The notes: generated by a model from the letters alone, not told the origin. DNA of 64,000 bases from GWE2-42-39 sp963662895 (GCA_963662895.1 OY759982.1:744001-808000), one strand, 5' to 3'; shown: positions 1-9,571, counted from the stretch's first letter. Made by a program: numbers and translations.

Positions 1-174
1 CTCAACCTGGGGCGCCCTGTCTTTTAGTTGATGCGACCATAGCCAAAGTTTACTGTAATCATTTAACTCCTTTTTATTGACAGCCGACTTGCTCCAACCG
101 CGTAATTTTTTTATTTCTTCAGAAGTGCCTTTCCCCTGAAGAAATTTTAAAATAATCTGGTCAGCTGGTTTCAT
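1..174 (-). CDS. FecR-family anti-sigma factor, N-terminal part
   Basis: Reading the minus strand from an ATG at 172-174 gives an open frame that runs off the left edge and begins MKPADQIILKFLQGKGTSEE. A charged N-terminus with ILKFLQG...EEIKKLRGW matches the cytoplasmic sigma-binding head of FecR-type anti-sigma factors (family knowledge). It lies 67 bases downstream of the sigma factor at 242-841 on the same strand, the normal sigma-then-FecR order, so the two probably form one cell-surface signalling pair that controls a locus left of the window. Only about 58 codons are present, so the membrane segment and periplasmic FecR domain are not visible. Confidence 0.72.
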   Translation of the reverse strand, partial: MKPADQIILKFLQGKGTSEEIKKLRGWSKSAVNKKELNDYSKLWLWSHQLKDRAPQVE

Positions 175-241
175 ACTATCTTGCTTTTGATGTTATAAAA
201 ACACAAAAGCCGGAACAAACCCTATATGAAAAATCAGATTT

Positions 242-841
242 TTATAAAAAAGAGATTAAAATACTGCGGATATGTTTGGTATTATTCCTGTTTTCTTTTC
301 CTGAAAGATAGGGAGAGAGTTCTTCCCTCATCCTTTTTAAAGCCCGTGTAATATTGGCTTCCACAGCTTTTACCGAGATATCGAGTTTTTCTGCAATTTC
401 TTTATTGCTTAAATCTTCAAAACGGCTAAACATGAAAACCTGCCTGCATTGAGGTGTCAGGTTGGAAATTGCAAGTTGTATTTTTTCAAATAATTCCTGG
501 TAAAGAAGGATATCTTCCCCTGTTTCGTTTAATAATTTGTAATTGATAGAGGCTAATAAAGCCTCCTTACTATCTGTTCCTCCGGAAAATTTTTGTCTTT
601 TTCGAAGGATATTCAAACTGCTGTTTCTGATAAGAATAAACAAATAATTTTTTATTTCTTGTTCGGGTTTCGAGTAAATGCCATTTTCCCAAAGTTTTAT
701 AAAAGCATCCTGAACCAATCCTTTTGCATCTTCTTCATGATGCAAAAAATGAAATGCAACATCGAAAAAGAAACTAAAAAAATGATTGTATATTCTTTCA
801 AATTCTTTTTTCTTCTGTCTTCCTGATTCAGAAATTTCCAT
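242..841 (-). CDS. ECF sigma-70 factor (FecI/RpoE-like)
   Basis: A 199-residue protein with sigma region 2 (about residues 15-80, including VQDAFIKLWE) and region 4 (about 125-180, LTPQCRQVFMFSRFEDLSNK then KEIAEKLDISVKAVEANI). This is the two-domain layout of extracytoplasmic-function sigma factors of the Bacteroidota type. The partial FecR just downstream suggests regulation by protein contact from an outer-membrane receptor. Two TAnnTTTG boxes lie immediately upstream. It is clearly distinct from the sigma factor at 7308-7907, so two separate signalling units adjoin here. Confidence 0.92.
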   Translation of the reverse strand: MEISESGRQKKKEFERIYNHFFSFFFDVAFHFLHHEEDAKGLVQDAFIKLWENGIYSKPEQEIKNYLFILIRNSSLNILRKRQKFSGGTDSKEALLASINYKLLNETGEDILLYQELFEKIQLAISNLTPQCRQVFMFSRFEDLSNKEIAEKLDISVKAVEANITRALKRMREELSPYLSGKENRNNTKHIRSILISFL

Positions 842-849
842 ATGCCCCT

Positions 850-868
850 CAAATGTATGCCAAAACTA
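850..868 (-). promoter_or_regulatory. Candidate promoter of the 242-841 sigma gene
   Basis: On the minus strand two matches to the Bacteroidota -7 consensus TAnnTTTG occur: TAGTTTTG (861-868) and TACATTTG (850-857), the second only 8 bases before the start codon. No clear -33 TTG element was seen. Which one is used is unknown. Confidence 0.4.
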
Positions 869-1159
869 AGAAAAATATTTTTTGGGTTTATAGTCACAGA
901 TAGACAAGAGATTTTTAATTTCCGCACCTACTTCTGTCCAAAGTTCAAATGGAAATCAAAATGATAATTGTTAAAAGCGATTTCCCTGCCCGGGAAAAGA
1001 GAAATGTTTCTCTGAAGAAAAAGAACATGTTCTTTAGGTTAAATCAACTTGATGAATTTTTAAAGAGAACCTGTTGATTAATGAGTGGTGAAAGAAAATG
1101 ATTTTATTGCCTTGATAGATTGCCTCTGAAAAGCCTGAGAGATTGGGATCACGAATAAT

Positions 1160-1200
1160 AAATTGTCCGAAGGGGAAAAAATGGCCCCTTCGGACAATTT
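1160..1200. terminator. Strong hairpin terminator after SusD
   Basis: A perfect 16-base-pair stem (1160-1175 with 1185-1200; arm core TTGTCCGAAGGGG) encloses a 9-base loop. It lies 20 bases past the stop codon of the SusD gene on the minus strand and is followed in that direction by a T-rich stretch. It marks the end of the SusC/SusD transcript. The rest of the 842-1220 gap shows no gene. Confidence 0.75.
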
Positions 1201-1220
1201 ATAAATGGAAAAATATTTTT

Positions 1221-2690
1221 TTAATAGCCCGGGTTCTGCCACATGTAACTTTCATCCGGGTTCCGGTACAGTTCTTCCTGCGGAATAGCAAAGATCAATT
1301 GATAACTTTCCAGTTCATAATCATTCACGGTAGGATAAGTATCTGCTTCCAGAAAATCATTAATCACATTATAAGCCCGGTCTGTTCTGAGTAAATCAAA
1401 CCACCGGATATTTTCAAAAGCAAATTCCAGCCTGCGTTCTTTTTCGACAGCGAGACGAAAAGAAGCCTGATCAGGGACATCCGAAGATGTTAAGGCAGTC
1501 AGTCCGGCACGGTTCCTGTTCCAGTTAAGGATTTCCATTGCATCGCCGCCGGACGAATAACTGATTTCATTCAAGGCTTCGGCATACATTAAATATACAT
1601 CGGAGATACGCAATACAGGCCAGTTAATTTCCCAGTCGCCGGAAGCCGTTACTTTTCCGTGACAATATTTATTTATCCATATTGTACCTGTATTTACACT
1701 ACCATCAACGGTTGTATAGCCTTTTTTTATCGTGAGGGCCCTTCTTATATCATCGTCTTCAAAGACATTGTAAATATCTTCTGATGCAAACATGTGTCCG
1801 TTTGACCCTCCGTAAGCAACTTCATCAGAACTCATATCTGTCGGGATAACGCTCTCCGGAAAATCATTCCCTTCCCCAAGGTTTCCTGAAACAAACTGGA
1901 TTTCAAAAACGAACTCTTTTCCGTTATCGTTACTGTCGTCCCATATGTCTGCCCAGTTCGAAAAACGTTCGTAATAACCTGAGTTGATAATTTCTTCCAA
2001 TTGCGTTTTGGCTGACGACCATTCTTTTTCCGTCATATAAACCCTGGCAAGAATACCTTTGGCTGCATATTTAGTCGCCCGTCCCAGGTCATCTTCATCT
2101 TCCCACGATGCTGGTAATTCTTCACTTGCCTGAGTAAGTTCGGTTATCAGAAAAGAATACATTTCTTCATCAGAAACCCTGGCTATCAGTTTTGCTTCTT
2201 CATCAGTAATCACATGATCAATTAACGGGACACCTCCCCAAATTCTGAATAAATCGAAATATGCAAAAGCCCGGAGGAAACGTACTTCCCCTATTGCATC
2301 GTTTTTTCGATTTTCATCTGTAAACTCAACATCGTCGATATTATCAAGTACATAATTACAGGCTGTAATTGCCTGATAAAATTGTTTCCAGGCCGACCAA
2401 AGAATTGATGTTGACTCGTCATCTTTACATTTGCTGATCAATGTAAAGTCGTAAACACTTTCGCCTGTTTCAAAATTATCAGAGCGGGCTTCAACTATTT
2501 CCGGCAGATATTCGGTATAAATATCCTGAAAATAGCTATATGCGCCGTCCACAGCCAGTAAAACCCCCTCTTCATTTTCATAGAAACTTCCGGTGTTAAA
2601 AGAAGATTCCGGTTTTTTTTCCAGAAAATCATCACAACTGCCCAGTAAGAGGCTTATCCCGATAAGTATTAATGTTATTTTATTTTTCAT
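1221..2690 (-). CDS. SusD/RagB-family nutrient-binding lipoprotein
   Basis: A 489-residue protein with a lipoprotein signal (hydrophobic ILIGISLLLG followed by SCDDFLEK, lipidated Cys about residue 19) and the CDDFLEKKP start typical of SusD/RagB proteins. The middle is rich in TPR-like helices (FLRAFAYFDLFRIWGGVP motif near residue 140) and the C-terminus holds the SusD-type RRLEFAFENIRWFDLLR segment. SusD proteins cap the SusC channel on the outer leaflet and bind the incoming glycan or other ligand. The gene follows SusC by 12 bases, so they are co-transcribed. The ligand cannot be told from the sequence. Confidence 0.95.
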   Translation of the reverse strand: MKNKITLILIGISLLLGSCDDFLEKKPESSFNTGSFYENEEGVLLAVDGAYSYFQDIYTEYLPEIVEARSDNFETGESVYDFTLISKCKDDESTSILWSAWKQFYQAITACNYVLDNIDDVEFTDENRKNDAIGEVRFLRAFAYFDLFRIWGGVPLIDHVITDEEAKLIARVSDEEMYSFLITELTQASEELPASWEDEDDLGRATKYAAKGILARVYMTEKEWSSAKTQLEEIINSGYYERFSNWADIWDDSNDNGKEFVFEIQFVSGNLGEGNDFPESVIPTDMSSDEVAYGGSNGHMFASEDIYNVFEDDDIRRALTIKKGYTTVDGSVNTGTIWINKYCHGKVTASGDWEINWPVLRISDVYLMYAEALNEISYSSGGDAMEILNWNRNRAGLTALTSSDVPDQASFRLAVEKERRLEFAFENIRWFDLLRTDRAYNVINDFLEADTYPTVNDYELESYQLIFAIPQEELYRNPDESYMWQNPGY

Positions 2691-2702
2691 GTCGATAGGT
2701 TT

Positions 2703-5700
2703 TTAAAAAGTTAGGTTAATGCCAAACATATATTTCCGGGCCAGCGGATAGGTTCCGTAATCCAGGCCGGGAGCAGTAGTATCATTTCCCCGTGAGTTTC
2801 CTTCCGGATTAACCCCGGGATAATCGCTTAAAGTAAATGCATTATCAACCGACAGGTATAAACGAAGGCTTTTTATTCCCACTGAATTTAGAATTGATTT
2901 AGGCAGGGAATAGCCCAGGTTTATATTTTTAAGCCGTATAAACGAAGCGTCATATAACCAGGTGTCGTTCCAATTCGCATTGTCACCGAAGGGGTAGGGG
3001 GTAACCCCGTCGCCGGGCTCTTCAGCCGAACGGTAACAGTTAACCCAGCGGGGACGCTGGTTTTTATGAGGTTCCCCGTTGTCGGAACCACGGGCCAGAA
3101 AGAAAAATATATCAGCTCCCCATTGTCCCTGGAACAAGAAACTGAAATCAAAATTTTTATAACGGAAAGAACTTTGGAAGCCCCAGACATAATCGGGATT
3201 TGCTTTTCCCATGATTTTTCGGTCTTCATCGGTAATGTCACCTTCGCCGGTCTGATCTACAACCTTAATATTCCCAATTTCCTGGTCTTCCAGATGAGGC
3301 TCATCCAGGGAAGTAAGTAAGCCGTCGGTTTCATATAAATAAAAAGCCCCAATCGGTTCCCCTATCCTTGTGATATTGGTAGCTGCCCCGTTTTTGGTAA
3401 CTGTAATTGGTTCATCGTCTACACCCAGTTCTTTTACTTCATTTTTATTGTACGAGATATTAAATTTTGTTCTCCATGAAAATTCTCTGTTTTCAACGGG
3501 ACTGGCGCTAAATTCGAGTTCCCATCCCCGGTTTTGAACTTTTCCTATATTTTTCAGAAGGCTTTCGAACCCGGTTGTGGTAGGTACAGGTACTTCAAGA
3601 AGCAGATCTTTTGTATTGTTGATGTATCCGTCAAGCGAAAGTTGTACCCGGTTTTTAAACAATGACAGATCAACTCCCAGAGTGTTGGTTATTGTTGTTT
3701 CCCATCCCAGGTCTGGATTATCGATTGAACTTGGGATAAAACCGCCGGTTATAGTTCCGTTGAACGAATAGCTCGAACTCGACATCGAACCAATGGCTCC
3801 GTAGTCATCAATCGAATTATTTCCTGTTTTTCCCCACGACAGGCGTAATTTAAGCAGGTTTATCCAGTTTATATCCTGCATAAAATCTTCACTGCTAAGT
3901 TTCCAGCCTGCAGAAGCCGAAGGGAAAAGGCCCCATCGGTTATTTTCACCAAAACGGGAACAGCCGTCGTACCTAATTGTTGTAGAAAACAAATATTTTT
4001 CCAGGTAATCATATTGGGCTCGTCCGAAAAACGAGGCCAGTGAAGATTCGCTTCTTTCCGATGTTGCCGTGGTTGGGGTTGTTGCCACATTCATGGTATA
4101 AATTTTATCCGAGGGGTAATCCGTAGCTTCAGCGCTTGAATAAGCATATTTATAACTTTCGGCAGAAGCACCCAATAAAACATCCAAATGGTGTTTCTCT
4201 TTGAATGTTGTATTGTAATGCAGTGTGTTTTCAAATACAAACGCCTGATCAGTTGTATTACTTTCTTCTCCCTTGGGTGAATCGCCCATTTTGATGTTGG
4301 AAGTAATAAAGTAAGTATATCGTTCTTCCCTCCGGTCGTAGCCAAAGGAGGATTTAAAGGTCAGGTTTTTCATCAATTCAGCATTCAGAAAAACAGAGGA
4401 TAATACCCTTACTTTTTTTGTTTTGCTTATTGTTTCCTCCAAAATGGAGATCGGGTTAATTAGATAATCGGCAAAACCTTCGGAATAACCTAATTCTTCG
4501 GTACCGGTATCCAGGCCCAGGGTAGGCCACATGAAAACGGCTTTATGAGGAACACTTTCCTTTCCGTTTGCTTTAGGATCATTGGTTGTTGAGAACGACG
4601 GAGCCAGGTTTAAGCCAACATTAACCTTCGGGGAGATGTTTAGATTAGTATTCGAACGAAAAGAAAACATCTCGTAATTCGTTTCTTTTAATATCCCGTC
4701 CTGCTTTACGTAGTTTCCCGAAATTAAATAGGTGCCTATCTCATTTCCGCCTGATGCCGTCAGGTGGTAATTTTGCATGGGGGCAAGATGATAAACTTCA
4801 TCCTGCCAGTTTGTATCGGGCACACTTTCCGTATTGGACCAATTAGAAGGGATTACGGTTTGGGTAGACCTGACACTATTGGGATCGTCTATATTTCCGC
4901 CTGAACGTATCCATTTCTCATTTCTGCCCCAGGTTGACCATTCGATATACTGGTCACGGTTCATTACCTTAATGGTTTTTTCTCTTTGCTGAATTCCGTA
5001 ATACACATCAAGGTTTATGGTTGGTTTACTTATTGTTCCAACTTTGCTTTTTATTAAGACAACTCCGCCGGCCCCGCGTGCCCCGTAAATAGCAGCCGCA
5101 GAGGCATCTTTTAAAATTTCAATCGATTCAATATCGTTCGGGTTAATACTTTCCAATGTTGTGGTAGGAATACCATCGATAATGTAAAGTGGCGATACTC
5201 CGCTGTTAATACTGTTTGTTCCTCTGATTTTAATGGTAAGGTCTTCTCCCGGGACACCGTTCTTTTGCTGGGCAATCACACCGGCAAGCTGTCCTGCAAA
5301 TGCTTCTGAAACAGATGTTATCGGCCTGTTTCCTATTGCCTCCTCTTTCATTGAAGAGATGGATGTGGTCAGGTTTGATTTTTTGACACTTCCGTACCCG
5401 ATAGCCACTACTTCATCCAGCCCAATGGTCTCCTGTTCCATTTGCACATCAACAACACTTCTCCCGTTCACCGATATTTCAATGGTCTTCATCCCGATAA
5501 AAGAAAAGATCAGCACTGCATTTGCCGGAACGTCAGTTAGTTGATAGTCTCCATAGGTATCAGTAATGATTCCCTGTGTGGTCCCTTTTACAGCGATACT
5601 TACCCCGGGCAGGGGAAAGTCGTCCTGATCGGTAACTTTTCCTTTTATTGTCAGTTGAATCTGGTTCGTTTTTAATTTCAGGACAATCAAATTGTTTTCA

Positions 5701-6035
5701 AGTATTTCATACGAAATGTCGGACCCAGAAAACAGTTGTTCCATTATCTCTTCCACGCTCGAATCTTTGGTCGAAAAATCAATCCTGCGGTCTATTTCCT
5801 TTAAATCGTCGTTGTAAAAGAACCGGTAACGGCTTTCACTTTCAATTTTTTGGAATACTTCACGAATAGTACATCCCTTCATTTCCTGACTGATCCTGGT
5901 GCTTTGAGAATACCCTGAAGCATAAATGCTACAGGTAAAAACAAGAGTAATAATTGTTGTCAGTTTCATGGTTAAAAAAAGTTTTTTGAGCTTCCTGCGA
6001 TACGCAGGGAAGCGTCTGATAATGTTTTTTTTCAT
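2703..6035 (-). CDS. SusC/RagA TonB-dependent receptor with STN signalling domain
   Basis: A 1110-residue outer-membrane transporter. After an N-terminal signal segment there is an STN domain (about 50-115, MKGCTIREVFQKI through YEILENNLIVLK), then a carboxypeptidase-regulatory-like beta domain (about 130-215, GKVTDQDDFPLPGVSI), a DEVVAIGYG linker, a plug with SIEILKDASAAAIYGARGAG, and a 22-strand barrel ending in GINLTF. The STN domain is what such receptors use to signal through FecR to an ECF sigma factor, and exactly those genes lie upstream, so this is a self-contained trans-envelope regulated uptake system. It is transported energy from TonB. Substrate unknown; no enzyme gene accompanies it within the window. 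Confidence 0.96.
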   Translation of the reverse strand: MKKNIIRRFPAYRRKLKKLFLTMKLTTIITLVFTCSIYASGYSQSTRISQEMKGCTIREVFQKIESESRYRFFYNDDLKEIDRRIDFSTKDSSVEEIMEQLFSGSDISYEILENNLIVLKLKTNQIQLTIKGKVTDQDDFPLPGVSIAVKGTTQGIITDTYGDYQLTDVPANAVLIFSFIGMKTIEISVNGRSVVDVQMEQETIGLDEVVAIGYGSVKKSNLTTSISSMKEEAIGNRPITSVSEAFAGQLAGVIAQQKNGVPGEDLTIKIRGTNSINSGVSPLYIIDGIPTTTLESINPNDIESIEILKDASAAAIYGARGAGGVVLIKSKVGTISKPTINLDVYYGIQQREKTIKVMNRDQYIEWSTWGRNEKWIRSGGNIDDPNSVRSTQTVIPSNWSNTESVPDTNWQDEVYHLAPMQNYHLTASGGNEIGTYLISGNYVKQDGILKETNYEMFSFRSNTNLNISPKVNVGLNLAPSFSTTNDPKANGKESVPHKAVFMWPTLGLDTGTEELGYSEGFADYLINPISILEETISKTKKVRVLSSVFLNAELMKNLTFKSSFGYDRREERYTYFITSNIKMGDSPKGEESNTTDQAFVFENTLHYNTTFKEKHHLDVLLGASAESYKYAYSSAEATDYPSDKIYTMNVATTPTTATSERSESSLASFFGRAQYDYLEKYLFSTTIRYDGCSRFGENNRWGLFPSASAGWKLSSEDFMQDINWINLLKLRLSWGKTGNNSIDDYGAIGSMSSSSYSFNGTITGGFIPSSIDNPDLGWETTITNTLGVDLSLFKNRVQLSLDGYINNTKDLLLEVPVPTTTGFESLLKNIGKVQNRGWELEFSASPVENREFSWRTKFNISYNKNEVKELGVDDEPITVTKNGAATNITRIGEPIGAFYLYETDGLLTSLDEPHLEDQEIGNIKVVDQTGEGDITDEDRKIMGKANPDYVWGFQSSFRYKNFDFSFLFQGQWGADIFFFLARGSDNGEPHKNQRPRWVNCYRSAEEPGDGVTPYPFGDNANWNDTWLYDASFIRLKNINLGYSLPKSILNSVGIKSLRLYLSVDNAFTLSDYPGVNPEGNSRGNDTTAPGLDYGTYPLARKYMFGINLTF

Positions 6036-6118
6036 AAATTTGAAATGTTAATGATTTGACATTGAATGCCGGGAGTTTGGCGATGACCGACATTCATATT
6101 TGTTAAACTTTGCGAATT

Positions 6119-6156
6119 GGGAATGAGCCTTCAGAAGGCCTGTTCCCTTTTTTTAT
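6119..6156. promoter_or_regulatory. Hairpin in the FecR-SusC intergenic leader
   Basis: An imperfect stem pairs GGGAA and GCCTT with AGGC and TTCCC, with a T-run on the plus-strand side. It sits between FecR and SusC on the minus strand. It may be an attenuator, a processing site or the boundary of the regulator transcript; its T-run is on the wrong side for a simple minus-strand terminator. Confidence 0.35.
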
Positions 6157-6175
6157 GTCTGTATACATTTGTCTT

Positions 6176-7228
6176 TTATTTTTTTGTCCTTTTTTTCAAA
6201 AATTTATTATAACTGTCAATTGTTGCCGTATTCTTTGTCAGTACAATATTTTTCCCATTTATCCGGTAATCAATCGGGGCTGAAAGTTTTATTACATCAA
6301 GTACCTGCTGGATGGTTTCGTCTTTTAACTTGCCTGAAAATTTATATGTTTTTATGTCATCGGAACCGAAAATGATCCTCATGTTATATTTCCGTTCGAG
6401 TTTAACTGCCAGTTCCGAAAGCATTTCCCCCTTTATTATTAAGAGGTTGTCTTTCCACGAAATTTCTGAATAAACATCATCAATATTGGCGATTACGAGT
6501 TGTTTGTCGCTTTTTGAGAATATTGCCTTTTGTGAAGGAAAAAGTTCTGCATCTTTTTCGAGATGATATTTCTTGCTTTGCAGAAGCACTTTGCCTTTTA
6601 CAAGAGTGGTCGTAATTGTGTTTTCCTGCCAGTATGCCTTTACATTAAATGTTGTTCCAACAACTTTAACATCTATCCCGGAAGTATTTACAATAAATGG
6701 AAGGTTTTTGTTCCTTTCGATCTCGAAAAACGCTTCGCCATCCAGCAAAACATCACGATTATCCTGGTTGAAATTATTTGCGTACTTCAGTTTGCTTCCG
6801 GCATTCAGCCACACTTTCGAACCATCGGGCAAAGTGAGCTTTGTTTTCGAACCATAAGGGGACGCTGTTTCACAAAAAAAGTTTTTTTTATGTACTGGCT
6901 CAGTATTAAAAATGAAATAAGAGGCAAGTCCGCCAATAAGGAAAGCAATAATAATAGCCGCAGCCCATCTGACAATGCTTCGAATAAACGAGGCAGCCTG
7001 TTTTTTCTTGCCTTCAACCGAAATTTGTCTTTTTATCTTCCGGAAAAGTTCATCGTAATCAATATTTAGGGGATGAACTGAACTTTGTTGTTCGATCGAA
7101 TCCATCATCCATTGCTTAACTACATCTCCGTTATGAAGTTGGGTTTCAAGTCGCCTTAGTTCCTTAATCGAACAATCCCCCTTCCGAAATTTATCAACAA
7201 GCAAATTGAATTCCTGTATTCCCATCAC
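6176..7228 (-). CDS. FecR-family anti-sigma factor
   Basis: A 350-residue protein with a cytoplasmic sigma-binding head (about 1-85), one membrane segment (about 88-108, WAAAIIIAFLIGGLASYFIF), and a periplasmic FecR domain (about 125-225, TKLTLPDGSKVWLNAGSKLK and FFEIERNKNLPFIVNTSG), ending with a DUF4974-type region (about 270-340). In the FecIRA scheme the C-terminus senses the STN domain of the receptor and releases the sigma factor. It lies between sigma (7308-7907) and SusC (2703-6035), in the expected order. Confidence 0.94.
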   Translation of the reverse strand: MMGIQEFNLLVDKFRKGDCSIKELRRLETQLHNGDVVKQWMMDSIEQQSSVHPLNIDYDELFRKIKRQISVEGKKKQAASFIRSIVRWAAAIIIAFLIGGLASYFIFNTEPVHKKNFFCETASPYGSKTKLTLPDGSKVWLNAGSKLKYANNFNQDNRDVLLDGEAFFEIERNKNLPFIVNTSGIDVKVVGTTFNVKAYWQENTITTTLVKGKVLLQSKKYHLEKDAELFPSQKAIFSKSDKQLVIANIDDVYSEISWKDNLLIIKGEMLSELAVKLERKYNMRIIFGSDDIKTYKFSGKLKDETIQQVLDVIKLSAPIDYRINGKNIVLTKNTATIDSYNKFLKKRTKK

Positions 7229-7307
7229 TTTCCTGTTTTGTGATGCTTATACAATTTGCACCCGTTCAACTACTCACCGGGTTTCTAAATTTTTTTGAAA
7301 AATATGC

Positions 7308-7907
7308 TTACAGGTAGTTTGATAGCATCAACTCGGTGATAAGGAAAATTACCAGGTGGTTCGGCTTTATATTTTCGCGGATGTACTTTACTGCCCGGTA
7401 AATTTGATTTTCAACGGTACGGACAGACAGATGTAACTGATCGGAAATTTCTTTGTGAGAAAGGCCTTCCCAGTGGCTGAGGTAAAATATTTTTCGCTGT
7501 TGCTCCGGGAGGTTTTCGAGAAGCTGGTTCAATATTTCATTCAATTCTTCGCGGTAAATCTTTTTTTCTGTTTCATTAACACTATCTGTTTCAAGGGCAT
7601 CGAGGTATTCAAGGTATTTCCGTTCAACGACTCTTCTTTTTAAATAATTGTATGTCTTGTTTACCGTAATTTTATACAGGTAATTTTTTGCAAACCGTTC
7701 CGGGTCAAGCAGGGACCGTTTTTCCCACAATTCAACAAAAACATTCTGTACAATTTCTTCGGCATCGGAGATGTCAGGTAAATATGAGGCTGCAAAATGG
7801 ATAAGTTGCCTGCAATATTTTTCATACAAAATTTGAAATGCTTTTGTATCGTCAAGGATAATTTTCCTGACAAGTATTTCATCGTTATATATTTCCTTTT
7901 CAGGCAT
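7308..7907 (-). CDS. ECF sigma-70 factor of the SusCD locus
   Basis: A 199-residue sigma factor with region 2 (about 20-90, EEIVQNVFVELWEKR) and region 4 (about 125-180, LPEQQRKIFYLSHWEGLSHK then LHLSVRTVENQIYRAVK). It is the first gene of the minus-strand set sigma, FecR, SusC, SusD and should drive SusC/SusD expression once released by FecR. The C-terminal tail is hydrophobic (LVIFLITELML), as in several Bacteroidota FecI-like factors. Confidence 0.93.
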   Translation of the reverse strand: MPEKEIYNDEILVRKIILDDTKAFQILYEKYCRQLIHFAASYLPDISDAEEIVQNVFVELWEKRSLLDPERFAKNYLYKITVNKTYNYLKRRVVERKYLEYLDALETDSVNETEKKIYREELNEILNQLLENLPEQQRKIFYLSHWEGLSHKEISDQLHLSVRTVENQIYRAVKYIRENIKPNHLVIFLITELMLSNYL

Positions 7908-7974
7908 AGAAAAACAAAAACACTTTGAAAACCAAAAGTATTAATTTTTTCGGTTTTCAAAGTGGATTATATTT

Positions 7975-8135
7975 TTAGCAGGGTTGGCCGGTCAAAGTAG
8001 TCCGGGCCGGTGTTGGCGGGAGCGGTTTTTGTGGGGATTCAAGGAGGTGGGGTGGGAAGGATGACTTTGACAAGACTTTTACTTCCTTTTGGTCGACTGC
8101 AAAAGGAAGGTTCCCGCCGGACAGAGACAAATAAA
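7975..8135. repeat. Partial copy of the 0.88-kb long repeat
   Basis: This stretch matches, with some divergence, the first part of the tandem repeats at 13.1-15.5 kb: GGTTGGCCGGTCAAAGTAGT, then the block with TGACTTTGACAAGACTTTT and GGTCGACTGCAAAAGGAAGG. Frames through it differ between copies and look non-coding. The 7908-8299 gap otherwise holds only the short array listed next. Confidence 0.7.
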
Positions 8136-8200
8136 AAAAAGTGATGTTATATATATCGATATTAGAAACACTGATTTTGAACAATATTGGAAATGATGTT

Positions 8201-8290
8201 CCGGAAGCCTTAATCAGAAGTTTCGGAAGCCTTAATCAGAAGTTTCGGAAGCCTTAATCAGGAACTCTGAAAGCCTTAATCAGAAGTTCA
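8201..8290. repeat. 22-base-period tandem array (CGGAAGCCTTAATCAG family)
   Basis: About four units with exact 22-base spacing; each contains GAAGCCTTAATCAG followed by a variable AAGTTT-like end. The same family, inverted, recurs at 56646-56756. It lies directly after the 3' end of the phosphofructokinase gene (minus strand). Confidence 0.85.
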
Positions 8291-8299
8291 TATTTCTCT

Positions 8300-9337
8300 T
8301 TACTGGTATTCATCACCAAACGAGACTCCCATTTTTCGTGCCTTGGCAATCAAGGGGTGATCGGGTGTGACCAGGCTTAATTTTCCCCCGACTTCATGAA
8401 GGGATACAGTGGTGAGCTGGTTATTTCGAAGTGCCACCATAGTTCCATAGCATTCCTGGGCAATGCATTCGGCTGCAAAGGCCCCGTAACGGGTTGCCAG
8501 TATCCGGTCCATTGGTGTGGGGCTGCCTCCCCTTTGTATGTAGCCCAGCACCGTCTCGCGTGTTTCGATACCGGTATACAACTGAATGGCCTCAGCCAGG
8601 AATGACGCAGCCGATTTTCCTTCAGGATGATTAATGCCTTCCGCTACTACTACAATTGAATACGGCTTTCTTTCTTCATAACGTTGTTCTATTTTTTTGC
8701 AAACCGACCGTATGTTGTATTCCAGTTCAGGAAGCAGGATAATATCGCCACCTCCGGCCATGCCTGCATAAAGGGCGATCCAACCGGCAGTATGCCCCAT
8801 CACCTCGATGATCATTACCCGCTGGTGTGAATTGGCAGTAGTATGCAATCGGTCGATTGCTTCAGTGGCAATATGCAGGGCCGAGTCGAAACCAAAAGTC
8901 ACATCGGTTCCCCATACATCGTTGTCTATTGTTTTTGGAATGCCGATTATATTCAACCCTTCTTCGCTCAGACGGTTGGCTGTCTTCATCGTGCCGTTAC
9001 CACCGATACACACGACACAATCGAGATCCAGTTCTTTGTAGTTTTCCTTTATCAGTTTAGGTTTATCGTTATCTCCTTCTTTTTCAAATTTGTAGGGTTT
9101 TTCACGCGAAGTCCCCAGAACGGTTCCGCCTAAAGTCAAAATTCCTGATAAATTTTTTCCCTTTAAGTGGATATAATCTTTTTCAATCAATCCGGTAAAG
9201 CCTGCATTGAATCCGATCACTTCCATCCCGTACTGCACAATGGCTGTTTTACCTACTCCCCTGATTGCCGCGTTTAATCCCGGACAATCGCCTCCTGCTG
9301 TTAAAATTCCAATTCGTTTTGTCTTTTTATGACTCAT
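8300..9337 (-). CDS. pfkA: 6-phosphofructokinase
   Basis: Phosphorylates fructose-6-phosphate in glycolysis. With the start at the ATG 9335-9337 the protein has 345 residues and begins MSHKKTKRIGILTAGGDCPG; an ATG 14 codons further upstream is possible but adds an unconserved tail. Motifs: GGDCPGLNAAIRG (phosphate binding, about 15-27), GGNGT (about 110), PKTIDNDVWGTD (catalytic Asp, about 133-144), MGHTAGW and the C-terminal GYIQRGGSPTP. The pairing of GNG with PKTIDND is that of the mixed ATP/PPi-type clade rather than the classical ATP enzyme, which has GGDGS and PGTIDND, so the phosphoryl donor (ATP or pyrophosphate) is uncertain. Confidence 0.94.
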   Translation of the reverse strand: MSHKKTKRIGILTAGGDCPGLNAAIRGVGKTAIVQYGMEVIGFNAGFTGLIEKDYIHLKGKNLSGILTLGGTVLGTSREKPYKFEKEGDNDKPKLIKENYKELDLDCVVCIGGNGTMKTANRLSEEGLNIIGIPKTIDNDVWGTDVTFGFDSALHIATEAIDRLHTTANSHQRVMIIEVMGHTAGWIALYAGMAGGGDIILLPELEYNIRSVCKKIEQRYEERKPYSIVVVAEGINHPEGKSAASFLAEAIQLYTGIETRETVLGYIQRGGSPTPMDRILATRYGAFAAECIAQECYGTMVALRNNQLTTVSLHEVGGKLSLVTPDHPLIAKARKMGVSFGDEYQ

Positions 9338-9512
9338 ATGATCAATTTTTTTTGAATGTGTAATATCCCTTTTTGACAATATTTATCGAAATTACTAAAA
9401 CAAATTTGCTTTTTTATATTTTTAGTAAAATTCTAACCTGAATAATTCAGGCTAAAGGTTATAAACTAAAAATTGTTTCTGAAATATAACTCTTTTAATA
9501 CTGATCTTTTTT

Positions 9513-9520
9513 TAACTTTG
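9513..9520 (+). promoter_or_regulatory. -7 box upstream of the DUF1080 gene
   Basis: TAACTTTG matches the Bacteroidota TAnnTTTG element and lies 52 bases before the chosen ATG at 9572, which supports that start rather than the longer frame beginning at 9473. Confidence 0.5.
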
Positions 9521-9571
9521 TTTCCAGACTTTAGAAAAAAGTCAGATATACTAATTTTAAATTATTTCAAA

